Positions 29,789-38,353 of a stretch of DNA of 64,000 nt are shown piece by piece. The position numbers and the translations under genes were made by a program. The stretch's first letter is position 1, and each line of letters opens with the position of its first letter. The notes under the pieces were generated by a model, which saw only the letters and a program-made list of their open reading frames with translations, did not search any database and was not told the origin of the DNA. The DNA is from Minicystis rosea (GTDB lineage: Bacteria > Myxococcota_A > Polyangia > Polyangiales > Polyangiaceae). The stretch covers positions 9,656,377 through 9,720,376 of the forward strand of contig CP016211.1 of NCBI GenBank assembly GCA_001931535.1. Direction: 5' to 3'.

Positions 29789-32602
29789 TCAGCGCACCAG
29801 CGCGCGCAGCGCGGACCAGCGCAATGCCGGCCGTTCGACGGCGAGCGCCGCTTGGGCGCGGGCCAGTGCGGCGGGGAGATCGGGTGTCGACCCGAGATCG
29901 ACGGCGAGGCGGGCGCCGAGCGCCTCCACGACGGTGGCGTCGAGATCGACGCGCGCGGCAATGGCAGAGAGGGTGCCTTTCACCAAAAAGGCTTGCGCGA
30001 GACCGAGGCTATCGGCACCGGGATCGGTGCCCGCGGACGAACAGCCGAGCAGAATGGCATGAGGCGGCACGTGCCCGAGCGCGAGAATGTCACGCACGCT
30101 GAAGGGGCCATCGGCGAGCGCCAGCGCGGCGTCGAGGCCGTCCTGGCCGGCAAAGGAGGCGTGACCTGCATAATGGAGCACGTGGATGTCTGGGCTCGTG
30201 ATGGCGCCGCGAAAGGCTTCACGGGTGGCGGCGTCGCCTTCCAACATGACCACGCGAAGGCCCTGCGCTTCGAAGGCGGCGCGCAGTGGAGCAAGGGTGG
30301 CCCGCACCGCGGGCAAGTCGCGGGATGGGTCGGCGACGATCAAAGCCACCGGCGACGACAAGCGGGGGGGAGCGTCAAGTTGCGGGAGATCGAGAGTGTA
30401 GGCTACGGGCAGATGCGCGACGAGCGGGCGGCCATCGAGTGGGGCGGCGTGCACATCGATATCGCGAAAGAAACCGCTGGCCGGTAGATATAAGCGTTTG
30501 GCGTCATGCAATGCTGCCGCAAAAGACGATAACCACGTATCGAATGAAGAGGTGGGGAGAGGCGCGCGCGTGACACGATCACCGACCTGCATCAGACCCA
30601 CGGTACCTTCGGACAAAGACACGGTGGCGAGGAACGCATTGCCCGCAGCCAGCGCGGAGGGCTCGGCAAGCGCCGCATCAGGACGATCGAGCAGGGCGAA
30701 ATAACGGGCTGCGCCGCGGCGCGCGGCGAGGAGCGCGGATTCTGGTTTATCGCGACGCAGGAGAAATGCGGCGTGAAGGCGTGTCGCGCGAGCGTGCTCT
30801 GCGAGGAAAAGACCACGGCCTTCCCCGAGTGGAGCGGCGCGGGCCCACGCATCGAGAGCGAGCGCAGCGGCATCAAATGCGCGGCGCGCGCCGCCGATGT
30901 CGTTCGCAGCATCGTAGGTGAGCGCAGCGCCAAGGGTCCCCGCGAGCACCGCTTCCGGAAGATGATGCAGCTCGCCGAGCGCACGAGCCTTCTCGAAATG
31001 GTGACGAGCCTTCTCGGGGCGCCCATTCCCGAGCTCCGCGTCTGCGCGAATCTGCTCCCACCAGACCACGTCGCCTGGGTCGGCCGTCGACTCGGACCGC
31101 TCCGCCTCGGCGGCGGCGGCGAGCGCGCCAAGACGATCGCCCGCCTCGATACGAGCAATCGCCAGATTGGTCAGGACCTTGCCAATCCATGCGGGGCATC
31201 CCGATCGAACGACCGCGAGCGCATCCTCGAGCAGCGCCACGGCTCGCTTCGCATTGCCGGATGCCCCTGCACGCGCGGCTCGAATCTCGATCCACGCCGC
31301 GTTGTTCCGGGCCTCCGCCGCGCGACAGGATTGCGAGGCGGGGAGAGATATTGCACGTACGATCGCGAGCGCTTCGGTATGACGGCCGAGCGTCGACAGC
31401 AGATCACACGCCATTTCACGGGCCTGATCGCGCGTCACGTCGAGCCCAACGAGCTCTGCCTCGTGCATCACCTCACGCAGATTGGCCAGCGCAACACGTA
31501 GATCACCTCGAGCACGAGCGACTTGGGCACGCGTATACCGGGCATAGGCGGTGCCCGCAGGCCATGCCGAGAGGATGTCAGTGGCGTCTTCGAGCGTCCG
31601 CGTCGCCATGGCGGCGTCGCGCTGCGCTTCCAACTGTACATACGCAAGCGCCAGCACGTCCTTGCCCGTGCCCTCCACATCCCCAACGGCCCTCCCCGCC
31701 GCAATCGCATCCTGAAGCCTTTTTGCTGCTTCCTCTGCGCGTCCGCGATCGAGCGATAGCCTCGCCGTCAATCGATCACGCGCGAGCCCCGGCGGCGCCG
31801 TGGCGAGCTTGGCTTCGGCCTCGTCGAGCTTGCCTTCGGCGCGCAGGGAGGTTGCCTCTTGCACCTCTTTCGGTACGGGAACGACGCTGCCGAGAGGGCC
31901 GCCGCGGAGCTCGATGGAGCGGCGGACCACGCGAAAGCCCGGCGGCGGGTGATCGGGATTTCGTGCCATGTCCGCGAGCGCGGAGTCAGAGGCGTTCGTG
32001 CCTGCATAAGCAATCACGACGATGAGGTCGTATCGGCCCGCGGGGACGTTGGGAAAGACTTCTTCGCGCAAGCCCTCGAGACGCACGGTGCGGGCCGGTG
32101 CGGGATGGATCGGGAGCGGACGCACTTCCTGACCGGAGGCGAGGAAGAAGCGCGCGACGAGATCTTCGGGCACGGGCGACGATGGAGTCAGCGTGAGGCG
32201 CACGCGGGTGCCGGGCGAGACCACGAGATCGGGGGCCGCGGTGTCCGGGCCGAGCGCGACGGCGTCGCCCTTCGCGTCGAGCGCGCAGGTGGGCGGCGTG
32301 GGCGCATGCGGACGCAGAATGACGAAGGCGGCAAACGCCGCGAAAGCTGCGGCGAGGGCGAGCAGGGCCCACGTGCGCCGCGGGCGCGACGAACGCAGGG
32401 GGCGGACGTTCGCGGGCGCGAGCGCGCGGGCGAGGAGCGCTTCTTCCTGGGCCGCATCGAGGGGCGAAGCTTCGAGGAGCGCGTCGATCGCGTCGGGCGC
32501 GAGATCGCCTTGGGCGAGCTCTTCCCAGCGCGGATCTTCGGCTTCGGGCGCTTTCTGCAGCGCTCGTCCGAGGGCGTCCGCGAGCGCGTCTCGGTCCTTC
32601 AT
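29789..32602 (-). CDS. CHAT-domain (caspase-like) protein with membrane anchor and TPR region
   Basis: A 937-residue protein. The N-terminal ~75 residues are acidic and cytoplasmic, followed by one transmembrane helix (about residues 80-97, LLALAAAFAAFAAFVIL). Residues about 250-600 are helical TPR-like repeats. The C-terminal CHAT peptidase domain has catalytic His814 in VLHYAGHAS and Cys854 in AILLGCSSAG, both intact. The topology puts the CHAT domain outside the cytoplasm. Its ATG overlaps the sigma-factor stop by 4 bp (ATGA), so the two are translationally coupled and functionally linked. The N-terminus may act like an anti-sigma factor; this is inference. The target is unknown. Confidence 0.88.
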   Translation of the reverse strand: MKDRDALADALGRALQKAPEAEDPRWEELAQGDLAPDAIDALLEASPLDAAQEEALLARALAPANVRPLRSSRPRRTWALLALAAAFAAFAAFVILRPHAPTPPTCALDAKGDAVALGPDTAAPDLVVSPGTRVRLTLTPSSPVPEDLVARFFLASGQEVRPLPIHPAPARTVRLEGLREEVFPNVPAGRYDLIVVIAYAGTNASDSALADMARNPDHPPPGFRVVRRSIELRGGPLGSVVPVPKEVQEATSLRAEGKLDEAEAKLATAPPGLARDRLTARLSLDRGRAEEAAKRLQDAIAAGRAVGDVEGTGKDVLALAYVQLEAQRDAAMATRTLEDATDILSAWPAGTAYARYTRAQVARARGDLRVALANLREVMHEAELVGLDVTRDQAREMACDLLSTLGRHTEALAIVRAISLPASQSCRAAEARNNAAWIEIRAARAGASGNAKRAVALLEDALAVVRSGCPAWIGKVLTNLAIARIEAGDRLGALAAAAEAERSESTADPGDVVWWEQIRADAELGNGRPEKARHHFEKARALGELHHLPEAVLAGTLGAALTYDAANDIGGARRAFDAAALALDAWARAAPLGEGRGLFLAEHARATRLHAAFLLRRDKPESALLAARRGAARYFALLDRPDAALAEPSALAAGNAFLATVSLSEGTVGLMQVGDRVTRAPLPTSSFDTWLSSFAAALHDAKRLYLPASGFFRDIDVHAAPLDGRPLVAHLPVAYTLDLPQLDAPPRLSSPVALIVADPSRDLPAVRATLAPLRAAFEAQGLRVVMLEGDAATREAFRGAITSPDIHVLHYAGHASFAGQDGLDAALALADGPFSVRDILALGHVPPHAILLGCSSAGTDPGADSLGLAQAFLVKGTLSAIAARVDLDATVVEALGARLAVDLGSTPDLPAALARAQAALAVERPALRWSALRALVR

Positions 32603-33186
32603 TTGGCGTCCTTTCCTTCTCTACGCGCGGGGGCACCGGGGGTGGACACGACCTCGGCCACGATTTCGCCGAGACGGTCCTTGAGCCGCTGAAGCCGCTT
32701 CTGCATGGCGCCGACGGAGGCGCTGTCCGCGGGCTCTTCCCGCACGGCGAGGATCTCGGCGGCCGTGAGATCGTAGAGGAGCGAGAGCAACAGCATCTCT
32801 CGTTCGTCCTCCTGAAAGCGCTCGAGCCCGCGGCGAAGGTCGCGATGGGCGAGGAGGAGCATGACCGGCGAAGGCCCCTGAGACGGCACCTCGAGCTCGA
32901 GCGCGGCGTCGTCTTGAGGCACGACGATTTGAAAGGCGAGGCGCTTCTGCTTGCGCAAAAGCGAAATGGTGTGATTGCGCGCGGCCACGTAGACGAGCTG
33001 CTCGGCGGAGCCGCGGGTCGGGTCGATGCGATCGAGCACCCGCTTTTCGAGGAGGTGAACCCAGACGTCGTTCACCAAATCATCGAGGTTCGCCGGAGAT
33101 CGGCTGCGCGCCGCCGTGGTCCGCACCGCGCCGTTCACGACGCGCAAAAGCCGGCGGTACAGCTCCTTGCGCTGGTCCTGGTTCAT
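32599..33186 (-). CDS. RNA polymerase sigma factor, ECF family
   Basis: A 195-residue ECF sigma factor. Region 2 is at about residues 15-85 (LDDLVNDVWVHLLEKRVLDR, AEQLVYVAARNHTISLLRKQ). Region 4 lies at about 115-185 (FQEDEREMLLLSLLYDLTAA, AMQKRLQRLKDRLGEIV); its helix-turn-helix carries an odd REEPADSASVGA loop. The ATG at 33186 follows GGGGGT; a GTG at 33210 is possible. It is first of a coupled pair with the CHAT membrane protein, the usual place for an anti-sigma gene. It probably controls this cluster or part of it. Confidence 0.85.
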   Translation of the reverse strand: MNQDQRKELYRRLLRVVNGAVRTTAARSRSPANLDDLVNDVWVHLLEKRVLDRIDPTRGSAEQLVYVAARNHTISLLRKQKRLAFQIVVPQDDAALELEVPSQGPSPVMLLLAHRDLRRGLERFQEDEREMLLLSLLYDLTAAEILAVREEPADSASVGAMQKRLQRLKDRLGEIVAEVVSTPGAPARREGKDAK

Positions 33187-33794
33187 GGGTACCCCCGTCG
33201 CGGCCTGCACGTCGCGCTACGGGACGAAGGCCGTCGAAGTCGGCGGTGGTTGGACGCGCATCGTTCCAGGTGGATCTGTCGCACGCATGGCGATGCGACG
33301 TTATCACGGCCCGCGAGGGGACCACGCGCCGCTGGATGTCAGACTGCGCCACGCGGGGGTCGCATGACCGTGAGAGCACCCGTGGATGGTGTCCCCATGG
33401 GGCGACGGCGACGGTCGAGCCGAGCACGGCGCACCAAACCATTCTCCTCCAGACATGGTGTTCCGCGAGGTAGGGTGAACGAGGTCGACAAGCCCCCTCG
33501 GCACGCGCCACGGGCGTGTCGGGCACGGGCCCATCGTCGGGTGTGCCGGCGTCGAATCGGCACGACCGAAAAACCGTCGACATTCGATATCTCGAAAAGC
33601 GATCTCACCACCGTGGCACGGCCTTCAATGGCATCATGCGATCCGTCGATGTCGCGGCGGCGGTGAACGCGGCGACGGGCACGTTCCCCAACTATCCTTC
33701 GATTGCAATGCTGCCCGCGCCGTCGTCGTTCCAATGGTGTGAAGACGCCACGAGCCTGTTCGCGCCGGCCGCCACAGCGCGGTAATCGAATGCT
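33187..33794. other. 608-bp stretch without a convincing gene
   Basis: It lies between the sigma-factor start and the exporter stop. Open frames exist on both strands, but none has a good start, ribosome-binding site and protein-like composition. The part at 33630-33785 reads plausibly on the plus strand (GTFPNYPSIAMLP, SFQWCEDATSLF) and might be the end of a decayed gene. The sigma-factor promoter should be here. Confidence 0.4.
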
Positions 33795-36242
33795 TCAGTC
33801 GCGCGCAGCGCGGCTCAATCGCAGCCCCGCGGGCACGACCAAGAGCGCGACCACCAAACCCACCACGCTGCCGAGCGCGCCGACCCAGCCGAGATCGCGC
33901 AGACCGTCGAAATCGCAGAGGCCCAATGCGGCAAATCCTGCGGCCGTCGTCAGTGCGGTCGCGGCCACGGGCGGGCCTTCGCGACGGAGGGTGTCCGCAA
34001 TCGTGGCTTCGCGGGCGTGATGAAGGAGGAACATGCCTTCATCCACCGTGATCCCGAGCAGCACCGGCAACACCAAGGCCGCATAGGCATGCAGGGGGAT
34101 GTGGAGGATGCGAATGAGGACGAGGACGGCCGCGATCTCGGCGGCCACCACGAGGCACGCGAGCGCGACGTCGCGCGCACGGCGCAACGAGGCGGCCAGG
34201 GCGGCGATCACGAGGATGCCGGCGACGAAGCCGATGAGCGGGAGATCGCGGGCCAGCGTGGCGCGCAGGGAGGCGTCGAGGCGCGCGTAGCCGGTGAGCA
34301 TGGCGGCGGGATCGACTTCGGCGATCAGGGCGCGGAGCCGATCGACGCTGCCTTCGGCGGCGGTGGTCTGGAGGTAGAGCGCGATGAGGTGATCGCCCTC
34401 GTCGCGACCGAGGTAGCGCGAGGCCAGGATCGAGGCGGGGCCGCCGGAGAGATCGTCGAGCCGCGCGATGTCGTGCGTGGGGTGACGCATGCCCTCGAGC
34501 GCGGCGGTGAAGCGCGCGGGGGCGAAGCCTACCTCGGCGAGGGCGCGCTCGAGGTCGTCGGCGCGCTTCGGGAGATCGAGGGCGTCGCGGGCGGCGTAGC
34601 GATCGCGCTGCGTGCGGGCGGCGGGGGCGAGGCTCGTGAGGGCGTCGACGGTCTCCAGATCGATGCGATCGCGGCCGAGGCGATCGACGAGGCGATCGGT
34701 GCGCTCGCGGGCGCTTTCGAGATCGCGATCGGCGACGAGGACGACGAGCTGGCCGCGCTTGCCACCGAAGGCGTCGAAGATCTTTTGTTGCACGAGCAAG
34801 GGCGCGAGGCGCTGCGGGCGCACGCCGACGATGGCGTCCGCGAGCGGCGGCGGGCCGATGCGGATCAACGCGACGATGGGCGCGAGCGCGAGCGCCGCCA
34901 TGAAAGCGGCGCGAGGTCGCGTGGCCGTGAGCCACGCGACGGCGGTGGTCCAGCGCGAAGGCGCTTCGGGCGGGGGCGCGCCGCGCTCCAGGAAGGCGCC
35001 GATCTCCGGGGTCACCGCGATGATCGCGACCGCCGTGAGGACCTCGCCGAGGGCGCAGAGGATGCCGAGCTGGCGGACGGCGTTGATGTCCGAGAGGGCG
35101 AGCGCGCCGAACGCGGCCGCCGCGGTGAACGCGGCCGTGAGGACGGCGCGTGTCGTCTTGCGGCGCGCGGCGCGGGCCGCATCCAGGGGCGCGAGCCCTT
35201 CACGACGCGCGTCGAGGAGCGCGGCGTACACGTGCACGCCGGTGTCGACGCCGACGCCGACGACGACCGAAGTGAAGGCCACCGCGATGGCGCTGAGCCC
35301 ACCGGGCAAGGCCGCGGCGAGGCCCGCGGTCCACAACGTGCCGAGCACGAGCGGCGGCATGACTGCGACGAGCGCGCGCATCCGGCGGAAGACGGCGATG
35401 AAGGCGAGCGAGGCCAGGATCATCGCGAGCGTCCCGGAGACGCTGAGGTCGCGGGAGAGCATCGCCTCGGTGGCCGCGGCGATGGCGTGGCCACCGGTGA
35501 GGCCGAGCGAGACGGCGGGGTGCGCACGCGCGAGAGGATCGAGGACGGCGTTCACGTCGGCCACGAAGGCCTTCGCGTCGGCGCCGCGGAGGGCCTGACC
35601 GCGGGGCTGGATCAAGACGAGGCGCATGGTGCCGTCGTCGTTCGCGAACCCGCCGTCGGGCTGCGCCTTCATGCCGCCGCCGAGGCCCGCGCCTTCGAAG
35701 GCGAGCTGCGCGAGGCGCAGGGGATCCTGCGCGAGCACGTCGGCGAGCGCGCCGCTCCCCGGTGCCAAGAGCAGCGCGCGGCTCTCGCGCAGGCGCTCGC
35801 GCATACCCTCGGGCGTGAGCGCGCGAGCGAGACGCTCCTGCGCGGCGTGATCGGCGTAGCGCCACGCCACCATCGGATCGAGAGGGCGCGACAGATCCGC
35901 GTGATCCGCGGCGCGCTTCACCGTCGGGCGCCGGCCGAGATCCTCGGCCACCTTGCGCGCGACCTCGGCATTCTCTTCGGCGTTGGCGCCCGCGACCATG
36001 ACGACGGCGAGATCGGAGCCACCGAAGCCGCGCACGTAGCGGCGCAGCGCCGCGGCCTCGCCGCGATCGGGGAGCAGCGAGGCCACGTTGGGCTCGAGGC
36101 GCAGGCCGAGCATGACCGCGAGCGCGGAGCCGATCGTGGCGACGGCGAGCACGAGCGCGACGACGCGACGGCGGAGGGCGAAGGAGGGGTCGAGCAACGC
36201 GCGGCCTTCGTAGCCGGCGCGCCACGCGAAGGCAAAAGTCAC
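33795..36242 (-). CDS. RND/MMPL-superfamily exporter
   Basis: An 815-residue inner-membrane protein with 12 predicted helices in two halves, each with a large periplasmic loop, as in MmpL/HpnN and sterol-sensing-domain exporters. Helix 1 is VVALVLAVATIGSALAVML. Each helix cluster carries the conserved Asp motif (AFTSVVVGVGVDTGVHVYAA in the first, LPVLLGITVDEGMFLLHHA in the second) used for proton coupling. Loop segments include GFGGSDLAVVMVAG. A GTG start at 36242 was chosen because longer frames run across the divergent small gene at 36316. It probably moves a hydrophobic molecule such as a hopanoid or lipid. Confidence 0.88.
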   Translation of the reverse strand: MTFAFAWRAGYEGRALLDPSFALRRRVVALVLAVATIGSALAVMLGLRLEPNVASLLPDRGEAAALRRYVRGFGGSDLAVVMVAGANAEENAEVARKVAEDLGRRPTVKRAADHADLSRPLDPMVAWRYADHAAQERLARALTPEGMRERLRESRALLLAPGSGALADVLAQDPLRLAQLAFEGAGLGGGMKAQPDGGFANDDGTMRLVLIQPRGQALRGADAKAFVADVNAVLDPLARAHPAVSLGLTGGHAIAAATEAMLSRDLSVSGTLAMILASLAFIAVFRRMRALVAVMPPLVLGTLWTAGLAAALPGGLSAIAVAFTSVVVGVGVDTGVHVYAALLDARREGLAPLDAARAARRKTTRAVLTAAFTAAAAFGALALSDINAVRQLGILCALGEVLTAVAIIAVTPEIGAFLERGAPPPEAPSRWTTAVAWLTATRPRAAFMAALALAPIVALIRIGPPPLADAIVGVRPQRLAPLLVQQKIFDAFGGKRGQLVVLVADRDLESARERTDRLVDRLGRDRIDLETVDALTSLAPAARTQRDRYAARDALDLPKRADDLERALAEVGFAPARFTAALEGMRHPTHDIARLDDLSGGPASILASRYLGRDEGDHLIALYLQTTAAEGSVDRLRALIAEVDPAAMLTGYARLDASLRATLARDLPLIGFVAGILVIAALAASLRRARDVALACLVVAAEIAAVLVLIRILHIPLHAYAALVLPVLLGITVDEGMFLLHHAREATIADTLRREGPPVAATALTTAAGFAALGLCDFDGLRDLGWVGALGSVVGLVVALLVVPAGLRLSRAARD

Positions 36243-36315
36243 CGCGCTCGCAGCCTTTCTGCCTTCGCCCGTCCCCTCGCCTTTGCCCTTCCCCTCGGCC
36301 GCGGGGGAGGCGACC

Positions 36316-36585
36316 ATGAGCCGCATGATGGTGGTCTTCGAGGTGTATCTGGCCCCCGGCGCCGACCCGTCGCAGCTCCTCTCCGCGGAGACGCTGCGCG
36401 AGACCGGCGCGCAGGTGATGACGATCGACGACGCGCGCAAGGTCGGCTTCTCCGGCCTCCCCGATCCGCCGGCCGGCACCGAGGTGCGGCTCATCGCGGT
36501 GGCCAAGCGCGACGCGCCGTGGATCCACCGCGCCATGGAGACGAACGACGCGGCGGCCACGTTCCGCGTTCACGAGGTCGGCTGA
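36316..36585 (+). CDS. Small conserved-looking hypothetical protein
   Basis: An 89-residue cytosolic protein; GGGGGAGG precedes the ATG. The sequence MSRMMVVFEVYLAPGADPSQ, VMTIDDARKVGFSGLPDPP and VRLIAVAKRDAPWIHRAMET reads like an alpha/beta domain. It is not recognised. It is divergent from the MMPL exporter (74 bp apart) and 107 bp upstream of the SPFH gene. The strong ribosome-binding site and protein-like composition argue for a real gene. Confidence 0.65.
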   Translation: MSRMMVVFEVYLAPGADPSQLLSAETLRETGAQVMTIDDARKVGFSGLPDPPAGTEVRLIAVAKRDAPWIHRAMETNDAAATFRVHEVG

Positions 36586-36692
36586 TCCCCGATCACGCGC
36601 CCTCGCCCGTGGGGACCGTCCGCCCGCGGGCAAAAGGACCGATGGCCGCCCTCGCGAAGCGCGGCGCACGAGAGGCGCGGTAGACTCGCGGC

Positions 36693-37604
36693 ATGGTGCC
36701 GTTACTGATCGTCCTCGCCGCGTTCGCCGTCACGTACCTGCTCGCGGGCCTCCGGCAGATCAACCAGTGGGAGGTGGCGCTGCGCTTCACGTTGGGCCGC
36801 TTCAGCGGGCGCGTGCAGCCGGGGCTCACGATGTTCCTGCCCGGCGTCCAGCAGCTCCGCACGATCGACACGCGCACCAAGAACCGCGATCTGCTGCGGC
36901 AGATGGTGATCACGCGCGACAACGTGACCACCATGATCGACGCGGTCGTCTACTACCGCGTCATCGATCCGGAGAAGGCCACGCTCGCCGTCGAGAACTA
37001 CGAGGCCGCGGTGAAGGATCGCGCCAAGGTGGTGCTGCGCGACGTGGTCGGCGAGACGCGGCTCGACGAGCTGCTCGCGCATCGCGAAGAGGTCGCGGCC
37101 AAGGTGCGCGCGCAGGTGGAGTCGGTGGTGTCGCAGTGGGGCCTGCACGTGGAGCTCATCGGCTTGCAAGACGTGCAGCTCCCGCCGCAGATGCAAGAGG
37201 TGCTGGCCAAGGTGGCGATCGCGGAGCGGGATCGAAAGTACGTGGTGATCAAAAGCGAGGCCGACGTGGAGAGCGCGAAGAACTTCGCCGAGGCCGCGGC
37301 GATCCTGGCGAAGTCACCGGGCTCGATGGAGCTGCGTCGCTTCGAGGCGCTCGCGAACTTGAGCCAAGGCGGCAACACCAAGGTGATCTTCGATCTCGCG
37401 AAGCCCTTCGACGACGTTCGGCACACGTCCGTCGCGATGGCCGAGGCCGCCGCCACCGAGCCGGCGCGGGTGCGCCAGCAGAAGGGCGAGGGCGCGCTCC
37501 GCACCGCCGCGCAACGCGAGGCCGACGCGCAGCTCGAGGCGCAGGCGGTGGCCGAAGCGGAGGCCGCGATCGAAGAGGCGCGCGTGGCGCGACGGGCGCG
37601 GTGA
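36693..37604 (+). CDS. SPFH-domain membrane protein (slipin/stomatin family)
   Basis: A 303-residue protein. One N-terminal helix (LLIVLAAFAVTYLLAGL) anchors it. An SPFH/Band-7 domain follows with QINQWEVALRFTLGRFSGRV, VQPGLTMFLPGV, RTIDTRTKN, VTTMIDAVVYYRVIDPEKAT and the stomatin-type RDVVGETRLDELLAHREEVA. The C-terminal third is an Ala/Glu-rich coiled coil (about residues 250-303). Such proteins form ring oligomers in membrane microdomains and often control proteases. No NfeD partner is next to it; instead it overlaps the 215-residue gene by 4 bp. Confidence 0.92.
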   Translation: MVPLLIVLAAFAVTYLLAGLRQINQWEVALRFTLGRFSGRVQPGLTMFLPGVQQLRTIDTRTKNRDLLRQMVITRDNVTTMIDAVVYYRVIDPEKATLAVENYEAAVKDRAKVVLRDVVGETRLDELLAHREEVAAKVRAQVESVVSQWGLHVELIGLQDVQLPPQMQEVLAKVAIAERDRKYVVIKSEADVESAKNFAEAAAILAKSPGSMELRRFEALANLSQGGNTKVIFDLAKPFDDVRHTSVAMAEAAATEPARVRQQKGEGALRTAAQREADAQLEAQAVAEAEAAIEEARVARRAR

Positions 37605-38248
37605 GCGCGCTGAGCGCGCTGCGATCGGGCGCAGCGGCGCTGCTGTCGGCGCAGGGTGAGACCGCGCTCGCGACGCTGGTGCGCGATGCGCAGGTGGAGA
37701 TCGCAGGGCCGGGCGAGACGTGGTCGATGGGCGCGCGCGAGGTGACGGCGCATCGGATCGCGCTCGTGGTAACGGCGGACACATTCGTGGCGCTGACGCG
37801 TGACGCAGCTCGAATGGAGGCGGTGCGCGCCGCGTTCGCGCAAACGATGCGCTCTCCGGAGACCGAGCTCGCGGACCTGCATCTCGAGCTGTTGCTCCCG
37901 GGGATCGATCGCACCTGGGGCCTCGTGTATCGGGATGCGTCCCTACGAAACCTGCCTGCGGAGCGACCCGATCCGGATGCCGTGCGCGCCGGTGCAGCGG
38001 CTTTGCTGAGGGCCGTCGGCGAGCACGAAGGCGCGGAAATGCTGGGGCGCGCGAGGCTCGACGTGGCCGAGATCGAAGGCACCAGCGTGCCGCTCACCCG
38101 TTATGTGTTGCAACTTGCGACGGGCGATCGCGCACGCACGTGGCGGCTTCCCGAGCTGGAAGAACGACTGCGTCGCGCAGTGCATGACGCGGCGAGCCGT
38201 GCCGCCGAGCAAGTGGTCGTGGAGCTCGGCGTTTCGACCACGCCCTGA
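37601..38248 (+). CDS. Hypothetical protein coupled to SPFH gene
   Basis: A 215-residue soluble protein with a GTG start overlapping the SPFH stop (GTGA). There is no membrane segment. It is an alpha/beta mix (AREVTAHRIALVVTADTFVA, ADLHLELLLPGIDRTWGLVY, TSVPLTRYVLQLATGDRART) ending in a helix EQVVVELGVSTTP. It is not recognised. Translational coupling suggests that it works with the SPFH ring, perhaps as a cytoplasmic partner. The frame runs open further upstream, but that part is a shadow of the SPFH gene. Confidence 0.7.
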   Translation: MSALSALRSGAAALLSAQGETALATLVRDAQVEIAGPGETWSMGAREVTAHRIALVVTADTFVALTRDAARMEAVRAAFAQTMRSPETELADLHLELLLPGIDRTWGLVYRDASLRNLPAERPDPDAVRAGAAALLRAVGEHEGAEMLGRARLDVAEIEGTSVPLTRYVLQLATGDRARTWRLPELEERLRRAVHDAASRAAEQVVVELGVSTTP

Positions 38249-38353
38249 CACACGCCGCTCACCCGGATCAGCTCGAACTCACGTATAGTCGGCCCTTCCC
38301 CGAATCCGGGCGTCTCACGCGGTGCTCGGTTCGAGTCTTCCCTAGGAGAGGTC

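Noticed and set aside
38310..38345. tRNA-like GGTTCGAGTC T-loop motif before the giant lipoprotein gene
   Set aside because: No acceptor stem complement, D-arm or anticodon arm can be folded around it, so it is chance similarity.
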